From the NCBI GenBank assembly GCA_964017125.1, contig OZ024905.1, positions 39,284,369 to 39,348,368 of the forward strand: a stretch of DNA of 64,000 nt. The letters run 5' to 3'. The position numbers were made by a program, and so were the translations under genes. Positions 32,736 to 43,249 of the stretch are shown here, in pieces; the stretch's first letter is position 1; every line of letters begins with the position of its first letter. The notes below the pieces were generated by a model, which was not told where the DNA came from, made no database searches, and saw only the letters and a list, made by a program, of their open reading frames with translations. This stretch comes from Flabesymbios commensalis (lineage: Eukaryota; Annelida; Polychaeta; Terebellida; Flabelligeridae).

Positions 32736-33054
32736 CGAAGTTCATTCACCGGCCCTTGTAATCCCTTGTAACCCCTTTCTTCAGATTTTAGATCTGCCCT
32801 GCATATCTCTGTCATATTCACGTGCCCTATCAACTATCCATATAAAACATTCTACAGACTCTTTATCACTACCTGTACATGTAGGAGCATTTAAAAAACG
32901 CGTATCCAGCATGTTTGCAATATGTTTTTATATTATTGTGATGGAATAGCCGATAAATAATCACATTAGGTATATAGAGTATTATGGATGAGGATATAAA
33001 TGATGATCTACACATAATGGCCCTTAATACATGGCTGAATTGTCAAGGAGTAGT
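32736..33054. other. no supported gene
   Basis: The plus-strand open frame here ends LPVHVGAFKKRVSSMF, loosely like the C-terminal tail of some LINE reverse transcriptases (FK+ three to six residues then LF). Far too short to assign. Confidence 0.25.
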
Positions 33055-33110
33055 ATTCATTCATTTGATGCTGGAAGTCCTAACGCAGTTCCTAGCTTCA
33101 AATGTTTTAA
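33055..33110 (+). mobile_element. PB-5 hairpin remnant
   Basis: TTCATTTGATGCTGGAAGTC / CAGTTCCTAGCTTCAAATG. Confidence 0.5.
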
Positions 33111-33300
33111 TTTTTTAATGTTTATTAAACATAGAGCCCCCCAAACCTAATAATTTGATCAATTGTGTATTCACCACAAACCATTAATAATTGTCAGAAA
33201 TGTCAGCGGCATTTACTGTAATTTGAAGCTTGTTTAAAATTTGATATATACAGTATACCTACATGTTGCAAGACAAGGCATATGTAATGTAACAAGTTTT

Positions 33301-33380
33301 TAAAGATTTTGAATTTTCACCATCGAGAAATAACAGTCCTCACACTGTTATTTCTCGATGGTGAAAATCCAAAATCTTTA
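33301..33380. repeat. 80-bp near-perfect hairpin
   Basis: 36-base arms (TAAAGATTTTGAATTTTCAC side) with one mismatch and an 8-base loop. A single copy in this window. PB-4 pieces follow at once. Confidence 0.85.
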
Positions 33381-33384
33381 TGTG

Positions 33385-33668
33385 ATCTCAGGCGTTTTTG
33401 ATCCGTTTAATTAGCAGATTAAATCACTGTTGTTTTGGAATAACATTGGTGTTTCCACATCAATATCTACGTTGTTTTTTGTCTCAAAATAATCAAATAT
33501 GAGTTATATAAATAAGATCACGTAGTGGGTGACCTGTTAAGTCTCATTTAATTTTATTTAATTAACCATTAAAGCTCTAAATTAAATAATTAATATTCTC
33601 GCCAAATTACTCACATTTGTTTAATTCGAGACCAAACGTTTGCAAATCTAGTTTAAATATTATAGGGT
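33385..33668. mobile_element. PB-4 pieces in both orientations
   Basis: GATCCGTTTAATTAGCAGAT...TCTCAAAATAATCAAATATG (minus sense) and, from about 33596, ACTCACATTTGTTTAATTCG...GACCAAACGTTTGCAAATC (plus sense) ending ATAGGGTTAA. Confidence 0.55.
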
Positions 33669-34409
33669 TAAAACTGGCCTAATCCCTGTTCAGAGATTTC
33701 GTTTGAAATACGAAACTAGAATATTGATAAAGTCAAGATATTTTTATTCCCGTAAGGTGCATGGGGATCGCGGCAGCACTTCACATCTGCAAGTGAATGG
33801 AAATGACACGTATCAAATTCAGCTATCAAAACAGACATTAGGTCACAAAAAGTAGATTTTTACTAATGCTACATGTAATTATGACATCTTCTCAGAAACA
33901 GGATATTATCATAATAATATGTACATCATAGAACGAACTGAAAGTATAGTGAACAGCTTTACAGACAGCCCCAGACAGTGAGTTTAGTGGTTTCTAAATG
34001 ATGGCATGGCGTTGGGGAACGTATGCAGTTGAAGTCATTCATACGAGAAGTCATTCATATGAATAATCTCCGGTTGAACAACAGTAGAATAGTACAAATT
34101 GTAAAATCAAGGCATAGCAATATTTCCGTGCTGTAATAAATCAAACCATTGAACTATTTGATACAAATTTGAAAATTAGACTGGTGACACATTGTTAATA
34201 CCTCTGATCACAATGGTGAACCACTTGTATATTTCGCATGCTCTAACAAATATTTAGAAGTGCGAATTGTGAGATTGTATTTAAAGCTCTGAACCATCGC
34301 GGCGACAAAGTAAAGGGTTTGATTTTATTGCCCTATTAGGCTAGTCATATAGCGGATACGGATATAGACGGTCGTCGAGAGACCCTTTAGGTACGGGGAT
34401 TAACCTTAT
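33669..34409. other. no gene seen
   Basis: Unique AT-rich sequence with a small PB-4-like trace (GGGATCGCGGCAGCACTTCAC) near 33772. Confidence 0.3.
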
Positions 34410-34560
34410 GGGACCCATCCCCCTAAAAATATGATTATAGATCTGATCTTACCTTTCTCTGTTTTCAATTAGAATATATAAGATCAATCTTATTTTTTTT
34501 AATGAGAATCTGAGAAATATAAGATAAGATAAGACGTAGAATATTTAGTAGGATGGGTCT
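34410..34560. mobile_element. MITE with GGGACCCATCC termini
   Basis: GGGACCCATCCCCCTAAA / TTTAGTAGGATGGGTCT ends around AT-rich DNA. Same end type and length as 11289. Confidence 0.7.
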
Positions 34561-34812
34561 AACGTCAGTTAGACAGCAGTTTATGTACGAATAATGCAAA
34601 TCATCCCATACAAGGGTTTCACGCTATAAAAATAATTTGCATTTTTTTTATATAACACAGCTGCATTTTTAAATTATCATCTTTGATAATTAGGCCTATA
34701 TTTCACTTGAGGCTCTATATTTTATCTCAATGACAATTTTAATTCGGGTTCTGCGCACAAACAGTTTATGTCATTGTCGAACCATGTGGAGACGGATAGT
34801 GAGATATACTGG

Positions 34813-34915
34813 AAAATGCGAGACGTTTACACAACGTCGAATTAATGTTGACCCGCCGTCTACGACGTCAGCCCAACATTAAATCAACACTGGGTCAACG
34901 TTTCTTATTTACTGA
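34813..34915. mobile_element. CAH element
   Basis: TGCGAGACGTTTACACAACG, apex GCCGTCTACGACGTC, CATTAAATCAACACTGGG, AACGTTTCTTATTTACTG. Confidence 0.75.
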
Positions 34916-35086
34916 TATGGTAGGGTACAGCATTCTGGCATCAACTCAAGCCAAAAGCTGAAGCCACCACGTTATCTATATTAAACCTGAAACCGCAATT
35001 GTTGTTAGAGAATTCCTTTAGTATTGAGGGAACCATTTACTATTATCTGGCTTTTCGCACCCAGCGTAATGTTTGTATAGTGCTAT

Positions 35087-35327
35087 TTAACCGTTTAAGC
35101 GCGGTGATTGTCGTTTGACGTCTATAAATGTCAGATTATGACGTCTAAGGGTGATCACCGTGTCGAAATAATTAAATATTTATAATGGCCGTGGACCAAT
35201 AATATAGTTATTCAGATGAGGCGGAGAGAGCTAAGTAAGTCATTTAGGATGATTTCATATTAATTAAAAACTCGTTTGTTCTTATGGTTTATATACGAAT
35301 ATTTCAGCGCTTTAATCAATTAATAAT
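35087..35327 (+). mobile_element. PB-2 MITE, eroded
   Basis: TTAACCGTTTAAGCGCGGTG, GACGTCTATAAATGTCAG, later TATAATGGCCGTGGACC and CAGCGCTTTAATCAATTAA. Confidence 0.7.
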
Positions 35328-35880
35328 AGCTAATTTCCATGTTAAAATATTTTAAACTATTTGTTGATTTTTAATACAAATTTAGGTTTTGTTTATGAGT
35401 ATAAATTAAATAAAAAACGTGTTTATGCCTATGTTTTTTTTATAAAAATCCATGAATACATGAACACATATATTATAACATAACTATACATCTCTCTAAT
35501 GTCTTCATAACTTGACGTGGTGTAATTGACCAATCAACAGGCGTTAGCTAGTTGTGGTGAAGAGTACCACACTTGCACCAGAACGACTTATAATAAGATT
35601 TAGAAACCAGTGTGTGATGTGCAAAATAATACACCTGAAATTGTTGTTCTTTTTTCATATGAAGATTTGACGAATTATTGCTGTTTATTTTCTGAAAAGG
35701 TATACAAATGTTTATCGTATATAATGTATTTATTATTTTTAATATTAGCAGTATTGCATGATCAGCCCGCTGACAATGAAGTTTTTTCCTGGCTATAGAA
35801 TGTAGATATTGTATTTACTGTCATAATATCTGCGCACAAGAAATATTACCTTACCCGCCCCACTGTGATATATACTATAT
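35328..35880. other. no gene seen
   Basis: AT-rich unique sequence. Short open frames only. Confidence 0.3.
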
Positions 35881-36041
35881 ATCAACCCTCTGGGCACCAA
35901 CGCAAATAAATCACTCACCTCAAGTGGGTGAAATAATCAATTTTTCCTAATTTGTGACTAAATAAGTGCAATTCTGCTGAAAGAACAAAAGTTTACATGC
36001 ACATGAAATTAAAAAAAAACGTTAGGCACTCAAAGAGTTAT
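35881..36041. mobile_element. possible small piggyBac-type remnant
   Basis: CAACCCTCTGGGCACC ... GGCACTCAAAGAGTTA ends match as inverted repeats, with CACTCACCTCAAGTGGGTG inside (collapsed PB-4-like hairpin). Confidence 0.5.
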
Positions 36042-36418
36042 TCCACACAACGTATGATATAACGGCCTCTTTTCTAATATGCTGTGAGTGGGATTATTTA
36101 ACCAATTTTAAAAACATTTAGAGATTGCACGCTCAACTGAGTAAGTTATTTAGGAAAATATGATTTAACTCTTCCTCTACCGAATTCCCCCTGATAAAAC
36201 TACCCCCAGAAACCGACTTTTTTTTAAGGAGGATCCCCGGAGTAGCCCCTAGGCACCATACCTGCATACAGGTTATAGCTATGCGCATGCGCACATCGCA
36301 CAAATTTAAAATGCAAGAGAGCATTGCGTCCATGCCACTGACCATTCTGGCTGGCGATTTTCAACCATGCATGTAATAAAATATCTCCATTGCAATTAAT
36401 GCATGTACACATATGGAA
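36042..36418. other. no gene seen
   Basis: Two overlapping minus-strand open frames of 62-70 residues, no family. Confidence 0.3.
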
Positions 36419-36487
36419 TTCGCATAAATGCGAAATTGGTAAAGGAAGGTAGTTTTCGCATAAATGCGAAATTGGTAAAGGAAGAGT
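36419..36487 (+). repeat. 36-bp tandem duplication
   Basis: CGCATAAATGCGAAATTGGT...AAAGGAAG repeated once. The unit contains the palindrome CGCATAAATGCG. Confidence 0.85.
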
Positions 36488-36611
36488 TAAAGGGTTACAA
36501 GATTCCGTCTGAGTTTAAGTCATCCAGTGCAGAATGATATGTCACTGGGTGCAGTGAAGATAAAGTGTACATGTGGGTGCATTGAGGGTGAGAGACGTAA
36601 GGCGGTCATAT

Positions 36612-36656
36612 AATGGTGGTGTATGGAGGTCTACAGCCGCCTCCATATACACCATG
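36612..36656. repeat. short hairpin
   Basis: TGGTGTATGGAGG / CCTCCATATACACCA arms around TCTACAGCCG. Confidence 0.6.
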
Positions 36657-36722
36657 TATGGGATGGATTATAGAAGTTTTCATTATTATAGACTATAGAA
36701 GTTTTCATACACAAATTCCCCT

Positions 36723-36970
36723 TAGCCCTTAGAGGACTGATGTCAACTACCGTAGACATTCTGTGTTTTCATTAGCACCTGTATAACCCCTGATAACCAG
36801 TTGTTAAAAGTAAAATATGCCTTCAATCTTGAAACGCTGATATATATCGGGACTTAAATTTCACAACTAACATACATTTTCAGTCCCTTGATGTTGTGTA
36901 TCGCGGGAGCGGGACACAACTTCAGGTGACTGAAAATTTAAATTGAATAGCTCAGTTATCAAAGGGTTAA
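36723..36970 (-). mobile_element. PB-4 MITE, diverged
   Basis: CCCTTAGAGGACTGATG ... TCAGTTATCAAAGGGTTAA with the hairpin CCTTGATGTTGTGTATCGCGG / ACACAACTTCAGG. The left inner part resembles PB-1 (TTAAAAGTAAAATATG). Confidence 0.7.
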
Positions 36971-37129
36971 TATGTTCAGTTTAAGCATATTTTATTAACC
37001 GATTGTAGCAATTCAAGTTTGTAATATTTGTATTGCTTCAATTGCTTAATAAAAAATGTTTAAGTAAGTTAAACTAAGGGCAATGGTGAATGAAAAATTC
37101 AAACTCTATAATCCAACGCTTAGCATGAA

Positions 37130-37260
37130 AATATTATACGTTGGCTGAACTAAATAGCCCTGACATTAGCACAGCATTGAGCCAACGTTGAGCCAATGAC
37201 TCAGCCTCTGAAAAAATATCTCGATATTTCGCCAACTTTGAGACAACAATATGCACTACT
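37130..37260. mobile_element. decayed CAH traces
   Basis: TACGTTGGCTGAAC, GCATTGAGCCAACGTTGAGCC. Ends lost. Confidence 0.4.
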
Positions 37261-37273
37261 CAGAAAACAATTA

Positions 37274-37400
37274 TGGTGGCTGGTTTGGTACGGCTGTGCA
37301 CTAGAGGCACTGGGTTCGAATCGCGGTCGTGCCGGATAAGTGTCTGGGCCAAGAGAACCTCATGAGGTGATGATATATGCTATGTCTCAGATTTAGGCTC
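37274..37400 (+). mobile_element. tRNA-headed SINE fragment
   Basis: A-box-like TGGCTGGTTTGGTA and B box GGGTTCGAATCGC about 40 bases apart. Body AAGAGAACCTCATGAGGTGA. Confidence 0.55.
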
Positions 37401-37500
37401 TTATTGCTGTTCTTTAAATGCATTGTAATGGGTCTCCAATGTTTGGGATCTAATTAGGTATGGCGTTTTAAGAAAAATATAGAAAATTATGTACCTAAAC

Positions 37501-37726
37501 GTGCCCCTGATCCTGATCCAGTTTAGCCTATATGGGCACAAAGGTAACCTTCATTCATTCATTCATTCATTCATTCATTCATTCATTCATTTATTCATTC
37601 ATTCATTCATTTATTCATTCACTTATTCATTCATTCATTCATTCATTCATTCATTCATTCATTCATTCATTCATTCATTCATTCATTCATTTATTCATTC
37701 ATTCATTCATTCATTCATTCATTCAC
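37501..37726 (+). repeat. SINE 3' end grown into an (ATTC)n array
   Basis: CAGTTTAGCCTATATGGGCA and AAAGGTAACC are the 3' body of the dimeric SINE (compare 50010-50060). The tail continues directly into about 44 ATTC units with a few TTAT changes. Confidence 0.8.
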
Positions 37727-37911
37727 TGAGCATAGGCCCGAGTATCTGTAATTTCAGTAACAAAACAGTGGCATCACCCCATGCGAATAAAGTGGTTGTC
37801 TGCAGTGTGATAGGTCCGTGGTTTGAATGGTGATTGTTACATATGTTCTGCTTCTCTCTAGGCTAAATTGTCATCACTATATTTTTGTTTTTCTGTCTGG
37901 AAGGTGGTATT

Positions 37912-38122
37912 GACCATTTTACCGCGAAGAACGACTAAAGTGTTTTTTAATCTGTTTTTTTTTAACCGAATAAATCACAGTTTTTCAGAACGAAATTACT
38001 GTTTGTCACAAATTAAACAAATATGAGGAATTTTCACACACTTGAAAGTGTGGGTCGCGGTGTCAAGACACAATGTCAAGTGGGATGAATTTAAATTGTT
38101 TTATTGAGCAATTCAAGGGTTG
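37912..38122 (-). mobile_element. PB-4 MITE, moderately decayed
   Basis: TTTTACCGCGAAGAACGACT, AAATTAAACAAATATGAGG, CACTTGAAAGTGTGGGTCGCGG, end GCAATTCAAGGGTTGAA. Confidence 0.75.
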
Positions 38123-38657
38123 AACACTTGTTTTCATATATGTATTAGGACATGTAGACCTATATTGGCCATATTTTGTATCTTTCAGCAATCCAGCAGC
38201 AATCAAGATAGTGCCTTATAAAGATATTAACATCATCTACTCAATTTTACTGCTGCTAAAAGTTATACATCGAATACTCTTAGCTACTTCTTATGTGTAA
38301 TCTTTTACAAACAAATGTTGAATTTCTTTGTTGAAAATGCTGGTTCTGATTTGCACTATTCTTTTTACGACTAATATTCCTTAAAGAGAGTTTGATGGTA
38401 GATGTTGTAGATGAATGTGAACATAGCACAGAGAAGGTCAACTTTTGTGTGACCAACTCTATGCTATCTGATAGTAAAATGTTTAATGAGAGATACCATC
38501 TACCTCCTGCCAAGCTGTACATTATGTGAAGTATGCCCATGCTGAATACGCAAGCTAGTTACATGTACATATAGTAATGTAAGCAATGTTAAAATGGCAT
38601 GGTGTGACATGTCATTTTAACTTTATTTACATGTTTTATTGCTACATCATTTATTTA
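38123..38657. other. no gene seen
   Basis: Unique sequence with an 86-residue minus-strand open frame of no recognised family. Confidence 0.3.
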
Positions 38658-38982
38658 CAATACAATGCAATGCAATGTAATGCAATGCAATGCAGTGCAA
38701 TGCAAGGCAATGCAATGCAATGCAATGCAATGCAATGCAATGAATGCAATGAATGCAATGCGATGCGATGCGATGCGATGCAATGCAATGCAATGCAATG
38801 CAATGCAATGCAATGCAATGCAATGCGATGCGATGCGATGCGATGCGATGCGATGCGATGCGATGCGATGCGATGCGATGCGATGCGATGCGATGCGATG
38901 CGATGCGATGCAATTCAATGCAATGCAATGCAATGCAATGCAATGCAATGCAATGCAATTCAATGCAATGCAATGCAATGCG
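38658..38982. repeat. (ATGCR)n pentanucleotide array
   Basis: About 64 pentamers, ATGCA or ATGCG, arranged in blocks: a G block of 4, an A block, a G block of about 17, an A block. Open frames in all orientations are artefacts. Confidence 0.97.
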
Positions 38983-39262
38983 GTTGGAGTGCTTAAACAT
39001 CAAGATTTGCAAATGTTAGGTCTCAAATCAGTACAAATAAGTAATTGTTTTTTTTTTAATGTAGAGTTTTGAGGGTTGAAGCAATACAAAGTTGTTTGCG
39101 GTTATAAACGTTATTAGTAACTATTCCTTTCGTCACCAAAGTCCATTTTTTCTAATATAAATGCTGTGATATTTACCTTAAAAGTGGACTTGGTGATGAA
39201 AGTTAAAACATGGTAAAGACACGACAGCTTTCTGTTTGCAATAAATTAAATAAGTAGACATT
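38983..39262. other. unassigned; PB-4 trace
   Basis: CTTAAACATCAAGATTTGCA and TAGGTCTCAAATCAGTAC directly after the array match PB-4 interior, so the array may have grown inside a PB-4 copy. Confidence 0.45.
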
Positions 39263-39371
39263 CCCAGCAAACACGAGAAGCTGATCCAATGCTGGATTAA
39301 CGTTGTTCCGCCGTCTGCGACGCTGGCCCGACATTGAAACAGCCTTGGTTCAGCATCGGTACTTTGTTGGG
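39263..39371. mobile_element. CAH element
   Basis: CCCAGCAAACACGAGAAGC, apex CCGTCTGCGACGC, CATTGAAACAGCCTTGG, end TTTGTTGGG. Confidence 0.85.
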
Positions 39372-39397
39372 TTGTGTGGATGTTTCACACCATTTGC

Positions 39398-39626
39398 ACG
39401 CCAAGGTTCTCAATTTAAATTTTCACCCACTTGAAGTTGTGTTTCGCTACCGCGACCCACAACTTCAAGTGGGTGAAAATTGCTAATATATATTTATTTT
39501 AAGATCACATATTTGCAAATTTTGATCTTTAATCGCACATTTTGTTCCGTATAACACTAATTTAATCGCCTAATAGAACAGATTAAAAACGACTGTAGTC
39601 GTGCTCAGCGCTTTAAGCGTTAGAAT
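39398..39626 (+). mobile_element. PB-4 MITE, clear copy
   Basis: TTTTCACCCACTTGAAGTTG / CAACTTCAAGTGGGTGAAAA hairpin, then AACAGATTAAAAACGACTG, TAGTCGTGCTCAGCGCTTTAAG. Left end diverged. Confidence 0.85.
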
Positions 39627-39867
39627 CGCGTGTGTAGAACCCCTCCCTGTACAGTTCCTACAGTTTCATCGCTTACAAGGTGTGTAAATGTTGTAGTCGT
39701 CACCTGGACATGCGGTAGTTAAGTAATTTTGTGAGTATAATTTCCGCTATTACTGATGACAATGCTGCTGCTGGCACAAACACATAGTCATGAAGTGTAC
39801 AAACCGATGCCAATGACGTCATAGAAATGGTAATGAGGCTGCACCGACTGTACCGCTTATAGTACCG

Positions 39868-39940
39868 CAGACAAAAGGTGGTAGCATGCTTACTGGAAGT
39901 ATCAAACAGTTACTGTCTTTTGAACTTGGATCGCAGTATT
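39868..39940. mobile_element. TSH element, decayed
   Basis: CAGACAAAAGGTGGTAG...GCTTACTGG...CAAACAGTTACTGTCTTTTG. Confidence 0.5.
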
Positions 39941-40084
39941 GACGCCCAATAACATTAAAATGCTTTCAGTACGATGGGCCAATAATGACATGTATACAAA
40001 ACAATTTATGACGTGACAATTGATACGTTGTATATTATCGCAACGCTATCGACGTAATAATATTACTGTGTCCATCGTTTAGTA

Positions 40085-40390
40085 GGTACCGTACAGTCAT
40101 GATTAATAGTACAGTCAATGGCGTCGCACTGCAAATGACGTGACAATGGTACTGTGTCAATGGTATCGCATTCCAAATGACGTAACAATGGTACTGCGTG
40201 TATTATATAGCACTCCAAATGACGTGACAATGGTACTGTGTCTATGGTATCGTACCTCTAGTTATATTATATTATGTCAATATAGTATTCTGCCCCCCAA
40301 ATGACTTGCAATGGTACGGTGTTCATGATAACATACCGCCAATGACGCGACAATTATACCGTGTCTATGGTATTGCATCGCCAAATGAAT
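40085..40390 (+). repeat. about 42-bp minisatellite with TGACGT motif
   Basis: Units of the form CCAAATGACGTGACAATGG + TACTGTGTCTATGGTATCG, about six to seven with growing divergence. Most carry TGACGT or TGACG, the CREB/ATF half-site. Confidence 0.8.
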
Positions 40391-40436
40391 TGAGTTTTAG
40401 GTCGCCCTTGGGCACATATAGGCTAAACTTGGCCAA
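40391..40436 (-). mobile_element. dimeric-SINE 3' fragment
   Basis: GGGCACATATAGGCTAAACT and TGGCC match the SINE tail in reverse. Confidence 0.65.
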
Positions 40437-40509
40437 CAATCACCGTTAATAGCTTGATAAAGGGTACTGCGTCTATACGGTATTGTAAATAATTCATTTC
40501 AATCCCTCA

Positions 40510-40566
40510 TTTTCATTCACCTTGAGATGGGAATTGTCACCACAATTCCCATCACGACGTGAATTA
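40510..40566. mobile_element. PB-6 hairpin
   Basis: TTTTCATTCACCTTGAGATG + GGAATTGTCACCACAATTCC + ATCACGACGTGAAT. Confidence 0.6.
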
Positions 40567-40570
40567 TGAT

Positions 40571-41178
40571 GTCCTGATTTGGTGAAATACCAAAGTACAT
40601 GTATAATATTTCAAATGATAGCTTCATAACCTCATTATCGTGAAGGGTTATATCCAATTCAATGAAACTTATTCAAAATATGCAATCTGAAAATGTGCAC
40701 TTATTTTAGCACACCCAGATTGCTCACTAGTAATATATATATCGACGATTCTTCTATGTGTCTGGATGGTCTTCCATTTCCAACAACTCAACACATTTTT
40801 GCAAAATAGGAATGAATGAATGTATGTACGACCAGCGTATTGAATAAGTTTATTTTCCTGGGACTTAAAACTACGAGTTACCATCTATTAGGGGAGTATT
40901 TAAATTTAACAATTGTAGACATATTTACTGAAAAATAAAACACCCTGGTCACAGTTACAGATAATAAAATACAACGTTTTCGTAGCATTTTATTTTCGTT
41001 TCGTCTCAAGAATTTTCGCTATAATTATTAGACTACGTATTCTATTGGGCCCATCAACCTATAGCTATACAAACGCCATCAGCTTTATAAACCCTGCCCA
41101 ATTCATATTACATTGTGAAGTCCTCAGAATCACAGCTTGTCCAGGTTATATAACTTGTTCAACTGGATGAAATCTCCG
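40571..41178. other. no gene seen
   Basis: AT-rich unique sequence. Confidence 0.3.
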
Positions 41179-41423
41179 TTAACCTTTAACCGCCGGTGCC
41201 GCATATATTCGGATTTTCATATTTTATTTGCACTTTAAGTATCACCTTTTAAACATGATAGAGATAAAGTGTGACATCAATCAGCAATATTTAAAAACAG
41301 TTGACCTCCATTTTGTCAAATCTGAATAATTTTCACTCACTTGAAGTTGTGGATCGCGTCAGCGAGACACAACTTCAAGTGGGTGAAAATTCAGATTAAA
41401 TAATTTGGCGGTTAAAGGGTCAA
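41179..41423 (+). mobile_element. PB-1 MITE, full length
   Basis: TTAACCTTTAACCGCCGG ... GGCGGTTAAAGGGTCAA. The last four bases are shared with the next element. Confidence 0.9.
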
Positions 41424-41670
41424 CCTGTTCAAGCCTGAAGTTATCATTGTCATCTTCATCCACTACAAGCCCTGAATTACTGTCGCAATTCTCGACGTGT
41501 AGTGGATGAAGATGATTTTTAGGGGGTGAGAAATAAAAACAATTTCTACACTGTTAAAAGTGTTTCCTGAAAATGTTAGTTATAAACCCTAAAAGGTGTA
41601 GGAAACCCAGTAAACTTTTTCAGGAACACAAAGTGACTGTTTAAGGCATCGTTGAAGTTTAAAGGGTTGA
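41420..41670 (+). mobile_element. PB-3 MITE abutting PB-1
   Basis: TCAACCTGTTCAAGCCTG, hairpin, GAAGTTTAAAGGGTTGA. Confidence 0.87.
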
Positions 41671-42337
41671 TTAAACAACCGCCTGCTATGCTACATCGAC
41701 CTAAAATGCATATAATATGTGGTCCATAAACGAGACTGAAATAGTGAGCAACAATAACATTTTGATACGGGTATTTGCTTCGAAGATTGGCAAATTCATT
41801 ACCACCAAATGGATCACCTATTTTAAAATGAGGATTGCAGAGTGAGCTAAGTGCATAATGGGTAGCTAAGTGAACACTTAGGATTTAAATATAACTTGTG
41901 TCAGAGATTCGAGTAACCCCAAGGTTAAATTCAAACAAACCAGCTGGTTTTAACAAACTATTTTTCACATATAGGTGATTTCACAAAAATAATACATCTC
42001 AAAATGAATGAAATAAGAAGATACAGCCCATTGTTAAACTAATCAAATAGTATCATCTTATGGTAAAATAAGAAAGATTATATAAATATGAAGTTGAAAT
42101 ATTTGATTTTAAGTGAAAGTCGCATAACAGGAGAATCTGCCATGACATGCCATGACATGACAAGTGAGTTTTACAGTGGACAAATCAGGAAGTTGTTGAC
42201 AACAGCCTTTGTTGACAGTAGTAGCCATAGACGGCTAATTGTCGGCTATATAAGTCCATCTAGACAGCTATATAACTCACTACTTGATATAACACGTGCT
42301 ACAGACAAGCCCTGGATTTGATCAGATCAACATTCAA
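41671..42337. other. no gene seen
   Basis: AT-rich unique sequence. The 77-residue open frame at 42088-42321 matches nothing recognised. Confidence 0.3.
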
Positions 42338-42427
42338 ATCACACAAATGAAATGTAACGAAATGAATGGGGTTTAGGCCACATTTATGCACATATAGGCT
42401 AACCTGGGCCAGGATCACACAGTGAAT
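42338..42427 (-). mobile_element. dimeric-SINE 3' fragment
   Basis: AAATGAAATG tail side, GGGGTTTAGGCCACATTTAT, GCACATATAGGCTAACC. Confidence 0.75.
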
Positions 42428-42576
42428 GGGGATGAACAACTCATTGGAGCTACGTAAAATTAAGAATATATAAAAGTGTTTCTTCCTGTTATGCATGTAT
42501 ATGGCTGAATGTTTTTAAACGGAGGAGTGGTGCGGTAAACCGTCATGATAGATTCGTGCTATTAAAGCATAACATC

Positions 42577-42687
42577 CCTAGCAAACACGAAAAGTTGACC
42601 CATCGTATGATTAATTTTGGCCCAGCGTCGCAGACGCTGGGCCAACATTAATCACACGATGGGTCAACTTTTCGTGTTTGTTTGTGA
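42577..42687. mobile_element. CAH element, near-perfect with private arm sequence
   Basis: AGCAAACACGAAAAGTTGAC and GTCAACTTTTCGTGTTTG pair exactly, as do CCCATCG / CGATGGG and GATTAAT / ATTAATC, though these differ from other copies. Apex CCAGCGTCGCAGACGCTGG. Confidence 0.92.
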
Positions 42688-42914
42688 TCCATGGTCGACG
42701 ATTATACTTATATGGCTTGAGTGTTGTTTGACTGACGTTTAAACGACGACGGAATACTTGAGTTCCCTGTCTATTACATTAAGTCTGGAGCGAGAAGTGT
42801 GTCAACAAGCTGGTCAATTGCACCGGGATCTAACGCGTAATATCATAAAACAGTATCAGATATTTTATCCCATCTAAAATCAAAGCAGTTTATATTATAT
42901 TGACTACCATCGAC

Positions 42915-43150
42915 AGTTGACCCTTTAAGCACCGCGTCACAGACATAAACCATATGGAGTATTTTGAATACAATTTGTTGAAAAGAAAATGTTTTAATCC
43001 GGTAAAATAAAGATTTCACAGCTGTCATTTTGTATGCCACATTTTTTTCATTCACCTTGAGATGGGAATTTGCGACAATAATTCACATGTCAAGGGGAAT
43101 GAAAATGAAAATAAATGCCTGGATGCTAATAATATATTTATAATGACATA
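42915..43150 (+). mobile_element. PB-6 element, right end unclear
   Basis: TTGACCCTTTAAGCACCGCG start is piggyBac-like. Hairpin TTTTCATTCACCTTGAGATG / CAAGGGGAATGAAAA at 43046-43108. Confidence 0.55.
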
Positions 43151-43161
43151 TATAGTTTGAC

Positions 43162-43245
43162 ATATCGTCGCCTCGGAGCTAAAGGATCCTATCTGCCACT
43201 CTGACGAGTGTCAGATAGAATCCTTTAGCTCTGAGGCGACGATAT
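43162..43245. mobile_element. TSH-related long hairpin
   Basis: About 39-base arms (ATATCGTCGCCTCGGAGCTA side) with a few mismatches and loop CTGACG. The core CTATCTGCCACT matches the hairpin at 1796; the outer arms do not. Confidence 0.8.
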
Positions 43246-43249
43246 ATAT

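Noticed and set aside
32736-32949. LINE reverse-transcriptase tail
   Set aside because: Only a short loose resemblance (VGAFKKRVSSMF); no reverse-transcriptase core motifs nearby.
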